From CBDIBC01 sp965276635 (lineage in GTDB: Bacteria; Actinomycetota; Acidimicrobiia; Acidimicrobiales; Palsa-688): 64,000 nt of DNA. Made by a program: the position numbers and the translations under genes. The stretch covers positions 62,001 through 126,000 of the forward strand of contig CBDIBC010000004.1 in NCBI GenBank assembly GCA_965276635.1, given 5' to 3'. Below are positions 8,897 to 17,015 of this stretch, in pieces (the stretch's first letter is position 1; each line of letters opens with the position of its first letter). The notes under the pieces were generated by a model that saw only the letters and a program-made list of their open reading frames with translations, was not told where the DNA came from and made no database searches.

Positions 8897-9653
8897 CCGT
8901 TACCCTTCGCCAATCAGCCCGCGGCCGCTCATCGCCGTCGCCCCCTACCGGTTCGGTCCGGGGGCGATCGGGAGTTGGACAGACTCGGGGGAGGCCGCGC
9001 CCAGCGCCTACCTGGGGGCATTGCGTCGGGCGGGCGGCATCCCGGCCGCCGTCGGAGGACCCGACGACGTCGACCCGGCCGAGCTGCTCGCGCGCTTCGA
9101 CGGCCTGCTCCTGCTCGGCGGGGCCGACCTGGATGCGACCACGTACGGGGCCGCTCCCCATCCCGCCAACTACGGCACCGACCGCACGCGTGACGACTTC
9201 GAGGTGGGGCTGGCCTGTGCCGCGATCGACGCCCGCCTGCCCGTCTTCGGCGTCTGCCGGGGCGCCCAGCTGCTGAACGTGGCTTTCGGGGGCAGCCTGC
9301 ATCAGCACGTCCCGGACCTCGGCCTGGGCGTGGCCCACGGCGTGCCCGTCGGGGTCGGGGAGCCGGTGACCCACCCGGTGGACATCGAGCCGGTCAGCCG
9401 CTTGGCCGACGCGGTCGGCCGCTCGGGACGGCTCGATGCGTGCGTGTCCATCCACCATCAGGCCATCGACCGGGTGGCCTCTGGGTTGGTGGTGACGGCG
9501 CGGTCCGTCGACGGGCTGGTCGAGGCGGTGGAGACACCGCCCGATCGTCCGGGCTGGTGCCTGGCCGTGCAGTGGCACCCCGAGCGGACGGCGTCGGTCG
9601 ACGCCCACCAGCAGGCCCTGTTCGCGGCGTTGGTCGAGCACGCCCGCCGGTGA
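8868..9653 (+). CDS. Class I glutamine amidotransferase, peptidase C26 family (PuuD-like)
   Basis: Gamma-glutamyl hydrolase of the C26 group, cleaving gamma-glutamyl amides. The nucleophile elbow GVCRGAQLLNVAFGG has its Cys near residue 130 and QWHPE supplies the catalytic His near 237. The glycine-rich LLLLGGADLDATTYG is typical of gamma-glutamyl-GABA hydrolases. The conserved N-terminus (PLIAVAPYRFG) has no ATG close by. GTG at 8868 is the nearest good start and overlaps the ferritin-like gene by 29 bases. The stop overlaps the methyltransferase start as GTGA. No putrescine pathway genes are adjacent. Confidence 0.85.
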   Translation: MASSRLAPPSRYPSPISPRPLIAVAPYRFGPGAIGSWTDSGEAAPSAYLGALRRAGGIPAAVGGPDDVDPAELLARFDGLLLLGGADLDATTYGAAPHPANYGTDRTRDDFEVGLACAAIDARLPVFGVCRGAQLLNVAFGGSLHQHVPDLGLGVAHGVPVGVGEPVTHPVDIEPVSRLADAVGRSGRLDACVSIHHQAIDRVASGLVVTARSVDGLVEAVETPPDRPGWCLAVQWHPERTASVDAHQQALFAALVEHARR

Positions 9654-10852
9654 ACGTCACCGTCGGCGACCAGGTGGTCAGCGGCGGCGCAGTGTTGGCC
9701 AGGGGGCCGGACGGTCGGGTGCTGTTCGTGGACGGTGCCCTGCCCGGCGAGACGGTCGAGGTCCGCCTGGTCTCCGAACGCCGGGACTTCGCCCGGGGCG
9801 AGGTGCGCTCGGTCCTCGACCCGTCCCCCGAGCGGGTGATCCCGCCCTGCCCGCACGCTCGGGCCGGATGCGGTGGCTGCCAGTGGCAGCACATCGACGT
9901 CGTCACCCAGCTCCACCTGAAGGAGAGGATCGTCAGCGATGCGCTGCGACGCATCGCCGGGGACGCCGCGGCCGGGGCCGAGCACCTGCCCGCGGTGGCG
10001 TTGCCGGCCGTGGGGTACCGCACGACCGTGCGCCTGGCCGCGATCCCTGGGGTCGGTGCCGGCCGCCTCGCCTACCGCCGGCGCCGCACCCAGGACCTGT
10101 TGGTCGTGGACAGCTGCGACGTGGCCCATGCCCGCCTGGCCGAGCTGATCGCCACCGTCGAGGTCCGAGGATGGCGAGAGGTGACCCTCCGGGTCGGTGT
10201 GTCGGGCGGACAGCGGCTGGCTGTTCCCGCCCGCGCCGTCCGTCGCGGCCCGCGCCTGGTGCGCGGACCGGCTGACCTCCACGTGGTGGACGGGGACGGC
10301 GGGTGGATCACCGAGGATGTGGCCGGCCGCACCTGGCGGGTGTCGGCCCGATCGTTCTTCCAGGCCGGTCCCGTCGGCGCCGAGGCCCTGGTCGCCGCGG
10401 TCGACGACGCGGTGGCCGATGCGCTCCCACCCGGCGGGACCCTGGTCGATGCCTACGCCGGGGTCGGTCTCCTGGGTGGAGCCGTCGCCGCAGCACGCTC
10501 GGCTCGCCTGCACAGCGTGGAGTCCTTGGCCGCTGCGGTTGCCGATGCGCGGCACAATTTGTCCGACCTCGACGCCACCGTCACCTGTGCCGAGGTCGGC
10601 GCGTGGCGGCCACCGTCCGCTGACGTGGTCATCGCCGATCCGGCTCGCTCCGGGTTGGGCCGCCCCGGCGCGGCGGCGCTGGCCGCGACCGGCGCGGCCC
10701 GCATCGTGCTCGTCAGCTGCGATCCGGCGTCGTTCGCCCGCGACACCGGCCTGCTGGTCGGCGCCGGCTACCGGCTGTCCAGCGTCCGGTTGGTGGACCT
10801 GTTCCCCCACACCGTGCACGTCGAGACCGTGAGTCGCTTCGATCGACGTTGA
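9650..10852 (+). CDS. Class I SAM-dependent RNA methyltransferase (TrmA/RlmD family, m5U)
   Basis: Methylates uridine C5 in tRNA or 23S rRNA. An N-terminal TRAM-like beta domain comes first, then the cysteine cluster CPHARAGCGGCQWQH near residues 66-80 that binds [4Fe-4S]. The Rossmann core contains DAYAGVGLLGG (SAM loop) and VIADPARSGLG. The catalytic Cys lies in LVSCDPASFARD near residue 357. Its 400 residues fit the family. GTG at 9650 overlaps the previous stop by 4 bases; a longer open frame upstream is a shadow of the amidotransferase. Which RNA is modified cannot be told from the sequence. Confidence 0.88.
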   Translation: MNVTVGDQVVSGGAVLARGPDGRVLFVDGALPGETVEVRLVSERRDFARGEVRSVLDPSPERVIPPCPHARAGCGGCQWQHIDVVTQLHLKERIVSDALRRIAGDAAAGAEHLPAVALPAVGYRTTVRLAAIPGVGAGRLAYRRRRTQDLLVVDSCDVAHARLAELIATVEVRGWREVTLRVGVSGGQRLAVPARAVRRGPRLVRGPADLHVVDGDGGWITEDVAGRTWRVSARSFFQAGPVGAEALVAAVDDAVADALPPGGTLVDAYAGVGLLGGAVAAARSARLHSVESLAAAVADARHNLSDLDATVTCAEVGAWRPPSADVVIADPARSGLGRPGAAALAATGAARIVLVSCDPASFARDTGLLVGAGYRLSSVRLVDLFPHTVHVETVSRFDRR

Positions 10853-10872
10853 TATCCCCGTATCGTGGGGGG

Positions 10873-11769
10873 ATGCCGCCGCTGTGCCTCCTCACCGTCC
10901 ACGCCCATCCCGACGACGAGGCGTCCAAGGGGGCAGGGACCGTCGCCAAGTACCACGACCAGGGTGTGCGCACCGTGCTCGTCACCTGCACCGGCGGCGA
11001 GCAGGGCGACATCCTCAACCCGGCCATGGACCGCCCCGGCGTGCGTGACCGCCTGCCCGAGGTTCGTCGCCGCGAGCTGGAGCGGGCGGCCGGCATCATC
11101 GGCTACGACCGGGTGGTGTGGCTCGGCTACCGGGACTCCGGCATGCCCGGCACCGACGCCAACGCCGACCCCGCCAGCTTCGCCCGGGCGCCCGAGGACG
11201 AGGCGGTCGGGCGGCTGGTCGCCATCATCCGAGACCTGCGCCCGCAGGTCATCGTCACCTATCCCCGCGAGCAGGCCGGCTACCCGCACCCCGACCACCT
11301 GCGCGTCAACGACATCTCGGAGCTGGCCTTCGATGCGGCCGGCGACCCCGATCGCTTCGCCGCCGCCGGGCCGGTGTGGCAACCGCTGAAGATGTACTAC
11401 GTCAACTGGTCGGTCAAGCGGGTCCTGGCCACCCATGCCAAGTTCCTCGAGCTCGGGATGGAGTCTCCGTACCCCCCCGAGCGCCTGGCCCAGGCCGAGC
11501 AGGGCGCCGAGGAGGAGGCGGCCGGCGGTGGCGACCGGCTACCGACGACGGCGGTCGACATCGCCGGCTACGCCCGAGTTGGCCGCCACGCCCTCCTGGC
11601 CCACGAGACGCAGATCGACCCCACGTCGCCGCAGTGGTTCGGCCTCCCCGAGGACGTGGCCGACCAGGTCTACCCCTACGACGACTACCAGCTGGCCCGG
11701 AACCTCACCGACGCCGACGCCACCGATCCCGACCTGTTCTCCGGCATCCGAGCCTCGGTGCGGGGCTAA
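10873..11769 (+). CDS. mca: Mycothiol S-conjugate amidase Mca
   Basis: Zinc amidase of the MshB/Mca LmbE-like fold that cleaves mycothiol S-conjugates to mercapturic acids during detoxification. AHPDDE near residue 10 and HPDH near 138 are the metal-binding signatures. The insert with CTGGEQGDILNPAMD and the C-terminal YVNWSVKRVLATHAKF and ALLAHETQIDP are characteristic of Mca rather than MshB. ATG at 10873 follows a G-rich stretch; the frame is open to 10849. The presence of mca implies that the organism makes mycothiol, an actinobacterial trait. Confidence 0.9.
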   Translation: MPPLCLLTVHAHPDDEASKGAGTVAKYHDQGVRTVLVTCTGGEQGDILNPAMDRPGVRDRLPEVRRRELERAAGIIGYDRVVWLGYRDSGMPGTDANADPASFARAPEDEAVGRLVAIIRDLRPQVIVTYPREQAGYPHPDHLRVNDISELAFDAAGDPDRFAAAGPVWQPLKMYYVNWSVKRVLATHAKFLELGMESPYPPERLAQAEQGAEEEAAGGGDRLPTTAVDIAGYARVGRHALLAHETQIDPTSPQWFGLPEDVADQVYPYDDYQLARNLTDADATDPDLFSGIRASVRG

Positions 11770-12168
11770 ATGGATGCCTGGCCGGAAGGCGACTGGCTGG
11801 CCTCGTGGGCGGAGGCCGTCGTGGGCGCGCCCCTCGGCGACGATGTGTCCGGTCGCATCGGCCTGGTGGTCGGCGCCACGCCCTCCGGCGACGTGGGTGG
11901 CGTGCTGGTGGTCGATGGCGGCACGGTCACGGCGTGGGAGCCAGGCCCGACGGGCGCGGCGGACGTGGTGCTCACCGTGCCCGTTGTCGAGGCCCGCCAG
12001 CTGCTCGACGGCACGGTGGCGCCGAGCGTGGCGTTCATGCGCGGTCGCCTCAAGGTGGCGCTCGGTGGTGACGACAGCAGGGCGATGCGCCTGGTCCTCG
12101 CCGTCCTGGCCTCGACCGCGTCGGACTCGTACCAGACCAGCCGGCGGAAGCTGGCTGAACGATCGTGA
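11770..12168 (+). CDS. SCP2 sterol-transfer-domain protein
   Basis: A 132-residue protein directly after mca, its ATG adjacent to the stop. VAFMRGRLKVALGGDDSRAMRLV near the C-terminus matches the conserved lipid-binding helix of SCP2 domains, and the centre (GADVVLTVPVVEARQLLDGTVAP) is the usual preceding strand-helix. SCP2-like proteins bind hydrophobic ligands such as acyl-CoA or sterols; the ligand is unknown. The end overlaps the sigma factor by 4 bases. Confidence 0.8.
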   Translation: MDAWPEGDWLASWAEAVVGAPLGDDVSGRIGLVVGATPSGDVGGVLVVDGGTVTAWEPGPTGAADVVLTVPVVEARQLLDGTVAPSVAFMRGRLKVALGGDDSRAMRLVLAVLASTASDSYQTSRRKLAERS

Positions 12169-12845
12169 AAGGTGGCCGGGACAGGGAGGAACCGGCTTCG
12201 GGTCTGCCCGCCGTGACATCCGCGTCATCCAGGCTGCCGGTCGGTGCCGTAGACCGGGAAATGGGCCTCTCCTATGCAGCCGCGAGCGACGGCGCCCTGG
12301 TCGTGGCCATCGGGCGCTGGCACCAGGATGCCCTGGCCGAGGCCTACCGACGCCATGCCGGCTCGGTGTACGGCCTGGCCCGGCGGGTGCTGGCCGACAC
12401 CAGCCGGGCCGAGGAGATCGTTCAAGAGGTGTTCCTGCGGTTGTGGAACGAGCCGGAACGATTCGATCCCGATCGGGGGTCGTTGCGCTCGTTCCTCCTG
12501 GCCCAGTCCCACGGTCGGGCCGTCGACATGCTGCGCTCCGACACGTCCCGCCGCCAGCGTGAGACGCGCGACGCCCGCGCCACCGCCGAGGCAGGCTACG
12601 ACCTGGAGCGCGAGGTGTGGGACATGGCGGTCACCGACCACGTGCGCGACGCCTTGGCCGAGCTGCCGAGCGACGAGCGTCGCGCCATCCAGCTCGCCTA
12701 CTTCGGCGGCCACACCTACCGGGAGGTGGCCACCATGATCGGCGCCCCGGAGGGAACAGTGAAGAGCCGCATCCGGGCCGGTCTCAAACGGATGCGCGGC
12801 GTGCTGGCGGATGCGTCCGTCACCCCGTCGGGGGTGGAATCATGA
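12165..12845 (+). CDS. ECF-type RNA polymerase sigma factor (SigK-like)
   Basis: Sigma-70 family factor. Region 2 shows RRHAGSVYGLARRVLAD, EEIVQEVFLRLWNEPERFDP and RSFLLAQSHGRAVDMLR; region 4 near residues 160-215 shows LAELPSDERRAIQLAYFGG, HTYREVATMIG and EGTVKSRIRAGLKRMR. The next gene is an RskA-like anti-sigma factor overlapping by ATGA, the standard arrangement for a membrane-controlled stress sigma. GTG at 12165 overlaps the SCP2 stop; an internal ATG at 12261 (MGLSYAAAS) would drop a non-conserved head and is an equally reasonable start. Confidence 0.9.
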   Translation: MKGGRDREEPASGLPAVTSASSRLPVGAVDREMGLSYAAASDGALVVAIGRWHQDALAEAYRRHAGSVYGLARRVLADTSRAEEIVQEVFLRLWNEPERFDPDRGSLRSFLLAQSHGRAVDMLRSDTSRRQRETRDARATAEAGYDLEREVWDMAVTDHVRDALAELPSDERRAIQLAYFGGHTYREVATMIGAPEGTVKSRIRAGLKRMRGVLADASVTPSGVES

Positions 12846-13636
12846 GCCACGATGAGCTGGCCGAGCTGCTGGGAGCGTACGCCCTCGATGCGGTCGATGT
12901 CGACGAGGTGGGCGTCATCGAGCGCCACCTGCAGATCTGCCCGCGCTGCCGGGCGGAGCTGCGCGGCCACCGAGAGGTGGCGGGCCTGCTCGGCCACGCC
13001 GGCCAGGAGGCACCGGTCGGTCTCTGGGATCGCATCGTCGCCTCCACCGAGGAGACGCCACCCGCCATGCGGGTGGATCATCTGCACGTGATCGGCGGGA
13101 CCCCCAGGGCCGGCACGCGGCCGGCGACCGGCCATGGAGGACGGCGGATCAAGGCCAGGACCGTTGCCGTGCTCGGCGCCGCCGCCGCGGCTGTCGTGGC
13201 CGTCCTGGGCGTCCAGGTGGTGCGTCTCGACGATCGCACCAGCCAGATGAACCGCCAGATCGGTGTCATCTCGGCAACGTCCGGGACGCCCGGCCTGGCC
13301 GACGTACAGCGGGCCCTGAAGCAGCCCGGTACCCGGCAGGTGCGGCTGGCGTCCCTCGGCAACAACCGGCCCGAGCTGACCGCCGTCATCAGCCCCGACG
13401 GGTTCGGCTACGTCTACGCCTCGAAGCTGTCGCCGCTTCCCGGCGACCGCACCTACCAGCTGTGGGGCATCGTCGGCGGCGACCGCATCTCCTACGGGTT
13501 GCTGGGCAACGACCCCGCCGGCGTGGTCGCCTTCCGCGCTGGCACCAACGTCCAGGCCATGGCCGTCACCTCCGAGGTGGCCGGTGGGGTGGAGAGCTCG
13601 ACCCAGCCGCTGGTGGCCGTCGGGTCGGTCGCCTAG
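12842..13636 (+). CDS. Anti-sigma factor, RskA/anti-sigma-K family
   Basis: Membrane anti-sigma factor of 264 residues. The N-terminal zinc-finger-like domain (LLGAYALDAVD, then HLQICPRCR near residues 27-35) should bind the adjacent sigma factor. A single membrane helix, VAVLGAAAAAVVAVLGVQVV, lies near 109-128. The extracytoplasmic part is an RskA C-terminal domain, recognisable from LSPLPGDRTYQLWGIVGGDRISYGLLG-type text. It is coupled by ATGA to the sigma gene. Release probably follows regulated proteolysis, as in the family; the signal is unknown. Confidence 0.9.
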   Translation: MSHDELAELLGAYALDAVDVDEVGVIERHLQICPRCRAELRGHREVAGLLGHAGQEAPVGLWDRIVASTEETPPAMRVDHLHVIGGTPRAGTRPATGHGGRRIKARTVAVLGAAAAAVVAVLGVQVVRLDDRTSQMNRQIGVISATSGTPGLADVQRALKQPGTRQVRLASLGNNRPELTAVISPDGFGYVYASKLSPLPGDRTYQLWGIVGGDRISYGLLGNDPAGVVAFRAGTNVQAMAVTSEVAGGVESSTQPLVAVGSVA

Positions 13637-13657
13637 GCCTTGCGCTCCCGTCTTCTC

Positions 13658-13675
13658 CCGTCCGCGGCCGGACGG
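13658..13675. terminator. Candidate bidirectional terminator hairpin
   Basis: A 7-bp perfect stem CCGTCCG/CGGACGG with a 4-base loop lies between the convergent anti-sigma gene and ddl. No T-run is present, as is common in high-GC actinobacteria, so terminator activity is inferred from position and stem only. Confidence 0.45.
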
Positions 13676-13680
13676 TGGGC

Positions 13681-14811
13681 TCACCGGCGGGTGGTGGCGA
13701 TGCGGTCCCGTCGGTCCCGCCGGCGCACCGCCAGGGCGACCAGGCGGTCGATGAGGGCGGCGTAGGGCAATCCCGACGCCGCCCACAGGCGCGGGTACAT
13801 GGAGATGGGCGTGAAGCCGGGGATGGTGTTGACCTCGTTCAGGAGCAGCCGCTGGCTGGCCTCGTCGTAGAAGAAGTCCACGCGCGCCATGGCATCCACG
13901 CGAAGTGCAGCGCACGCCCGTCGGGCCATGTCCCCGATGGCAGCCACCACGTGGTCCGCGACGTCGGCGGGCACCACCAGTCGGGCCGTGCCGTCGTGGT
14001 ACTTGTCGGCGAAGTCGTACACGCCGTGGGTGGGCCGGATCTCGCCCGGCACCGACACCTCCAGCTCGGGCCAGCCCAGGACGGCAACCTCGATCTCCCG
14101 CCCGTCGATCGCCTCCTCGATGATCACGTACTCGTCGTAGTGGCACGCCAGCTCCACGGCCGCGTCGAGGGAGGCCGTATCGGCGGCCCGGGACACGCCG
14201 ATCGACGAGCCCAGGTTCGCCGGCTTGACGAAGACCGGCCAACCCAGCTCGACCTCGACGTGCTTGGCCAGCAACTGGTCGACCTGGTGATCGCGCACGC
14301 ACAGGGACCGGACTTGGGGGATCCCGGCCTGGGCGAGCAGCGCCTTGGTGATGCCCTTGTCCATGGCCGCCGCCGACCCCAGGTGACCGGCACCCACATA
14401 GGCCAGCCCGGCCAGCTCCAACAGGCCCTGCACCGTCCCGTCCTCTCCCAGGGGACCGTGGAGGACGGGGAACACGACCGGCCGCGGCCTCTCTGCGGCC
14501 GTTGTGCCGGCATCGGTGTCGAGCAGGGGAACCAGGGCGGATCGCCTCGGGGCCGGGGGTGAGGGAGCCAGCACCGGTCGGAGCGTGTCTGGAGAGGGCA
14601 GGGCGGCGTCGCCGGGATCCAGGTTGGCCACGGCCTCGCCGGCATCGACCCACCGGCCGTCGCTGGTTATGCCCACCACTCGGACGGCGTACCGCGACGG
14701 ATCGGCTGCAGCCAACACGTGGCGGGCCGAGATGCACGAGACCTCGTGCTCCGGCGACTGGCCACCGTAGAGGATCACCAGGGGCTGACGGTCGTCGGCG
14801 GTGGCAGCCAT
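13681..14811 (-). CDS. ddl: D-alanine--D-alanine ligase
   Basis: ATP-grasp ligase joining two D-alanines for peptidoglycan precursors, supplying the substrate of MurF encoded further along the window. N-terminal YGGQSPEHEVSCISA is the Ddl signature. FPVLHGPLGEDGTVQGLLE, VFVKPANLGSSIGVSRA and ARVDFFYDEASQRLLLNEVNTIPGFT include the ATP and Mg ligands. Its 376 residues fit the family. ATG at 14811 is good. Transcribed alone, convergent with the anti-sigma gene. Confidence 0.95.
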   Translation of the reverse strand: MAATADDRQPLVILYGGQSPEHEVSCISARHVLAAADPSRYAVRVVGITSDGRWVDAGEAVANLDPGDAALPSPDTLRPVLAPSPPAPRRSALVPLLDTDAGTTAAERPRPVVFPVLHGPLGEDGTVQGLLELAGLAYVGAGHLGSAAAMDKGITKALLAQAGIPQVRSLCVRDHQVDQLLAKHVEVELGWPVFVKPANLGSSIGVSRAADTASLDAAVELACHYDEYVIIEEAIDGREIEVAVLGWPELEVSVPGEIRPTHGVYDFADKYHDGTARLVVPADVADHVVAAIGDMARRACAALRVDAMARVDFFYDEASQRLLLNEVNTIPGFTPISMYPRLWAASGLPYAALIDRLVALAVRRRDRRDRIATTRR

Positions 14812-14940
14812 CTCGCTGGCAACGCTACCGGCCCCCAGCCTCGCCCACGGGGACCTGAGCAGCTGGGCAAAACTACCGTCGAAAAGGGGAGATTCCGGCC
14901 GCTCGACGGTCCGCCGTCATGGCTATCAATGGCAGGTAGA

Positions 14941-15504
14941 TCAGACGACCGCTACGGTAACTGTAGCGGGCGGCTGGCCGCCCCGGAACGTGACCACGAC
15001 CCGCCCTTCGCCGGCGACTGGCCCACCTGCCAGTGAGATTGCGGTCGGCCTCCCGTCGGCAGCCTTGGTCTCACTCAGCACCTTCAGTGTTCCCGGCGGC
15101 CCCACGGAGATCCCGACACCGTCGCGGCAGTAGCCGGGAGCCTCGATCGCCAGGAACGGCAGGAACAGCATCTCCGCCGTCGACGTGTGGAGGGAGTGGG
15201 CGACCACCGACGTCCCCGGCCGTACCATTATGACCTGCGGATTCTTGGTCTCATCTACCAACGGCTCGCCACACATTTTCAGGGGGACGCCGAACGATCC
15301 CGAGATTGGACGCGAAGTCGTCGTCGGACGAGAACTTCCTCCCCCGCATCCCGCCAAAACGGCCGCCAGTGTGCCGATAGCGAGCCCTGACCACCACGAC
15401 CGCTCTCGCCTGCCAAGAACGCCAGCTCCGCCCGAGCAAGCGTGACGCGGTGAATGGTGGCGTGAACCTCTCTGACGACTCGCAGCGACCGTCACGTGTC
15501 CCAT
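14941..15504 (-). CDS. Putative lipoprotein of unknown function
   Basis: A 187-residue frame with a lipobox-like segment GLAIGTLAAVLAGCGGG near residues 40-56, followed by a Ser/Thr-rich linker and a beta-rich domain with two further Cys (KMCGEPLVD, PGYCRDG). It ends in an alternating hydrophobic strand GQPPATVTVAVV. The lipid-modified Cys would be near residue 53, so the drawn ATG gives an unusually long n-region and the true start may be internal. Base composition is lower in GC than flanking genes. I do not recognise the family. Confidence 0.55.
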   Translation of the reverse strand: MGHVTVAASRQRGSRHHSPRHACSGGAGVLGRRERSWWSGLAIGTLAAVLAGCGGGSSRPTTTSRPISGSFGVPLKMCGEPLVDETKNPQVIMVRPGTSVVAHSLHTSTAEMLFLPFLAIEAPGYCRDGVGISVGPPGTLKVLSETKAADGRPTAISLAGGPVAGEGRVVVTFRGGQPPATVTVAVV

Positions 15505-15566
15505 TCAACTGGGTCCTCAGTTGCAGTGCAGCCAGGTGTCGTACCACGAAGAGGTCGTTTGGTTCG

Positions 15567-16247
15567 TCAGGTAGCCGGTGAGAGGTTGCTTCCGTTGAGC
15601 GACCCCGCACCGAACATCTCGACCCAGTTCGGGTTGTCCACCCCGGAGGGCCCGTCGTTCGGGAAGGGGTTGGCTGTGTAGGAGTTGCCGCTCGTGTCTT
15701 CCCATCTGTTGCCCTGCTGCCAGGCCACATTGGAGTTGTACCAGGTGTACAGGTTGTCGAAGGACGGATTACCGTTGCTATCGAGATTTGCGAGCCGCTC
15801 GTCGATGAACTCACCGGAGGTGGGATCCCAGAAGCTCAGCTTTGTCTGCGGGTCTATGACCGGGGTAGTCATGCCGGAATAGTCGGATCCGTTCGTGAGG
15901 TCGAACACGGCGAAGTCGACGTTACCGGAGGCTGGGTCGACCGCCGCGTACGTCTCCACTTGGTCCCCTGTGGGGATGGGCGAGGACTTCTCAAAGAACA
16001 TCTGGCCCACGCCCGCGATTTTACGCCCGCTGCTGTCCTGGTCGATCCACTCGGCCCACGGGAAATTGTTGGTCGAGGAATTCGAAAGCGTTGACATGCC
16101 CGCCTCCACCACGTGTGTATCACCGTTCGAGTCGCGGTTGTACCCGCCGATCCCGCCCCACTCTGCGTCGCCGATCACATTGGTCGGGCAGCCGGAGTGA
16201 TATCCCGTCACGTCGTCCATCGAGGGCAGTTGACAGGGCTCACCCAC
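15567..16247 (-). CDS. Peptidase G1 (eqolisin)-like domain, downstream part of a split gene
   Basis: A 226-residue acidic, Gly/Asn/Thr-rich domain with no signal peptide of its own. DAEWGGIGGYN, HVVEAGM, PWAEWI and GDQVETYAAVDPASG followed by VDFAVFDLTNG follow the order seen in G1 glutamic peptidases (W-x-G-I-x-G, then Q/E-A-G, then W-x-E-W, then PGD and a D-L-T strand). That is pattern similarity from memory, not an alignment. The GTG at 16247 overlaps the stop of the upstream secreted frame by 8 bases in the +1 frame, so this is probably the catalytic part of one gene broken by a frameshift, or a coupled second cistron. GC is visibly lower than in neighbours. Confidence 0.5.
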   Translation of the reverse strand: MGEPCQLPSMDDVTGYHSGCPTNVIGDAEWGGIGGYNRDSNGDTHVVEAGMSTLSNSSTNNFPWAEWIDQDSSGRKIAGVGQMFFEKSSPIPTGDQVETYAAVDPASGNVDFAVFDLTNGSDYSGMTTPVIDPQTKLSFWDPTSGEFIDERLANLDSNGNPSFDNLYTWYNSNVAWQQGNRWEDTSGNSYTANPFPNDGPSGVDNPNWVEMFGAGSLNGSNLSPAT

Positions 16248-16842
16248 CCGCTTGGCCCAGAATACCGCCCCAGTTGGTGTTGTGGTACGGACCAGTTGGA
16301 TATGCAGGGGCCGGAGACGTCTGGCCTCCAGGGTTGCGGGGCGGCGTCGGCGCTATGAGCTCGCTCGGCCCTCGTAGTGCCGCACCGGCGACTGCGGAAG
16401 ACTCGCACGGCGCGAGCGGCATTGATCTTCCAGAAACAGCAGCGAGCCATTGCTGTAGTAGCTGGGCGGGGCTAGTCGCGTCGCGGGGTGTAGTCGGGCG
16501 AGGTGGGAGGCCGTAGAATGCGATCTCGCTGTCAGGCACCGAGCGTGCGTCGAACGACGACGGGCGTTGCCGAACGGTCACGGGACTGCCACTCGGTGCC
16601 CGGTACACAGTCAAGGTGCCGCCGTACTGGTCCGACTGGGACGAGACGACAGCAAGCGGTGTGCACGTGGCAGGCTGCGTTGTTGGCGGCGACGTCGTGG
16701 GCTTGCTCACCGTCGTGGCTGTCGGTCCGCTCGAAGACGCCATGGCTCGGGCCTGCGGGATCACCAACAATAACGGGCAAACCAAAAGGGCGACCTTCGC
16801 AAGCACACGATACGGGGCGAACCGAGCGATGCAAAATATCAC
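16240..16842 (-). CDS. Secreted protein with signal peptide, upstream part of the split G1-like gene
   Basis: A 200-residue frame starting with a classical signal peptide (basic head, then VLAKVALLVCPLLLVIPQARA), a Ser/Thr/Pro linker, and a middle region with YGGTLTVYRAPSG. It ends HNTNWGGILGQAGG. The NWGG motif is what opens the mature domain of G1-type peptidases, and the reading frame stops just after it. A one-base shift continues into the downstream frame, which lacks a signal peptide. Together they would make a pre-pro-peptidase of about 420 residues. Alternatives are two translationally coupled genes, or a sequencing error. Confidence 0.5.
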   Translation of the reverse strand: MIFCIARFAPYRVLAKVALLVCPLLLVIPQARAMASSSGPTATTVSKPTTSPPTTQPATCTPLAVVSSQSDQYGGTLTVYRAPSGSPVTVRQRPSSFDARSVPDSEIAFYGLPPRPTTPRDATSPAQLLQQWLAAVSGRSMPLAPCESSAVAGAALRGPSELIAPTPPRNPGGQTSPAPAYPTGPYHNTNWGGILGQAGG

Positions 16843-17015
16843 CTCTTATCCCCTCGGCCAAGCGGCTATGAATTTCAGCCTATTCTTGTGTTCGTGGCTC
16901 GGCAAGTGAGGCTGTGTCAATAGCTTACGAACGGCCGAATCTCCCCTACGCGGGTTGTGCGGCAGCTACTGGCTGTCGCACCGGACCGGCGCCGGCATGG
17001 GGCAGACTCCCGGGG

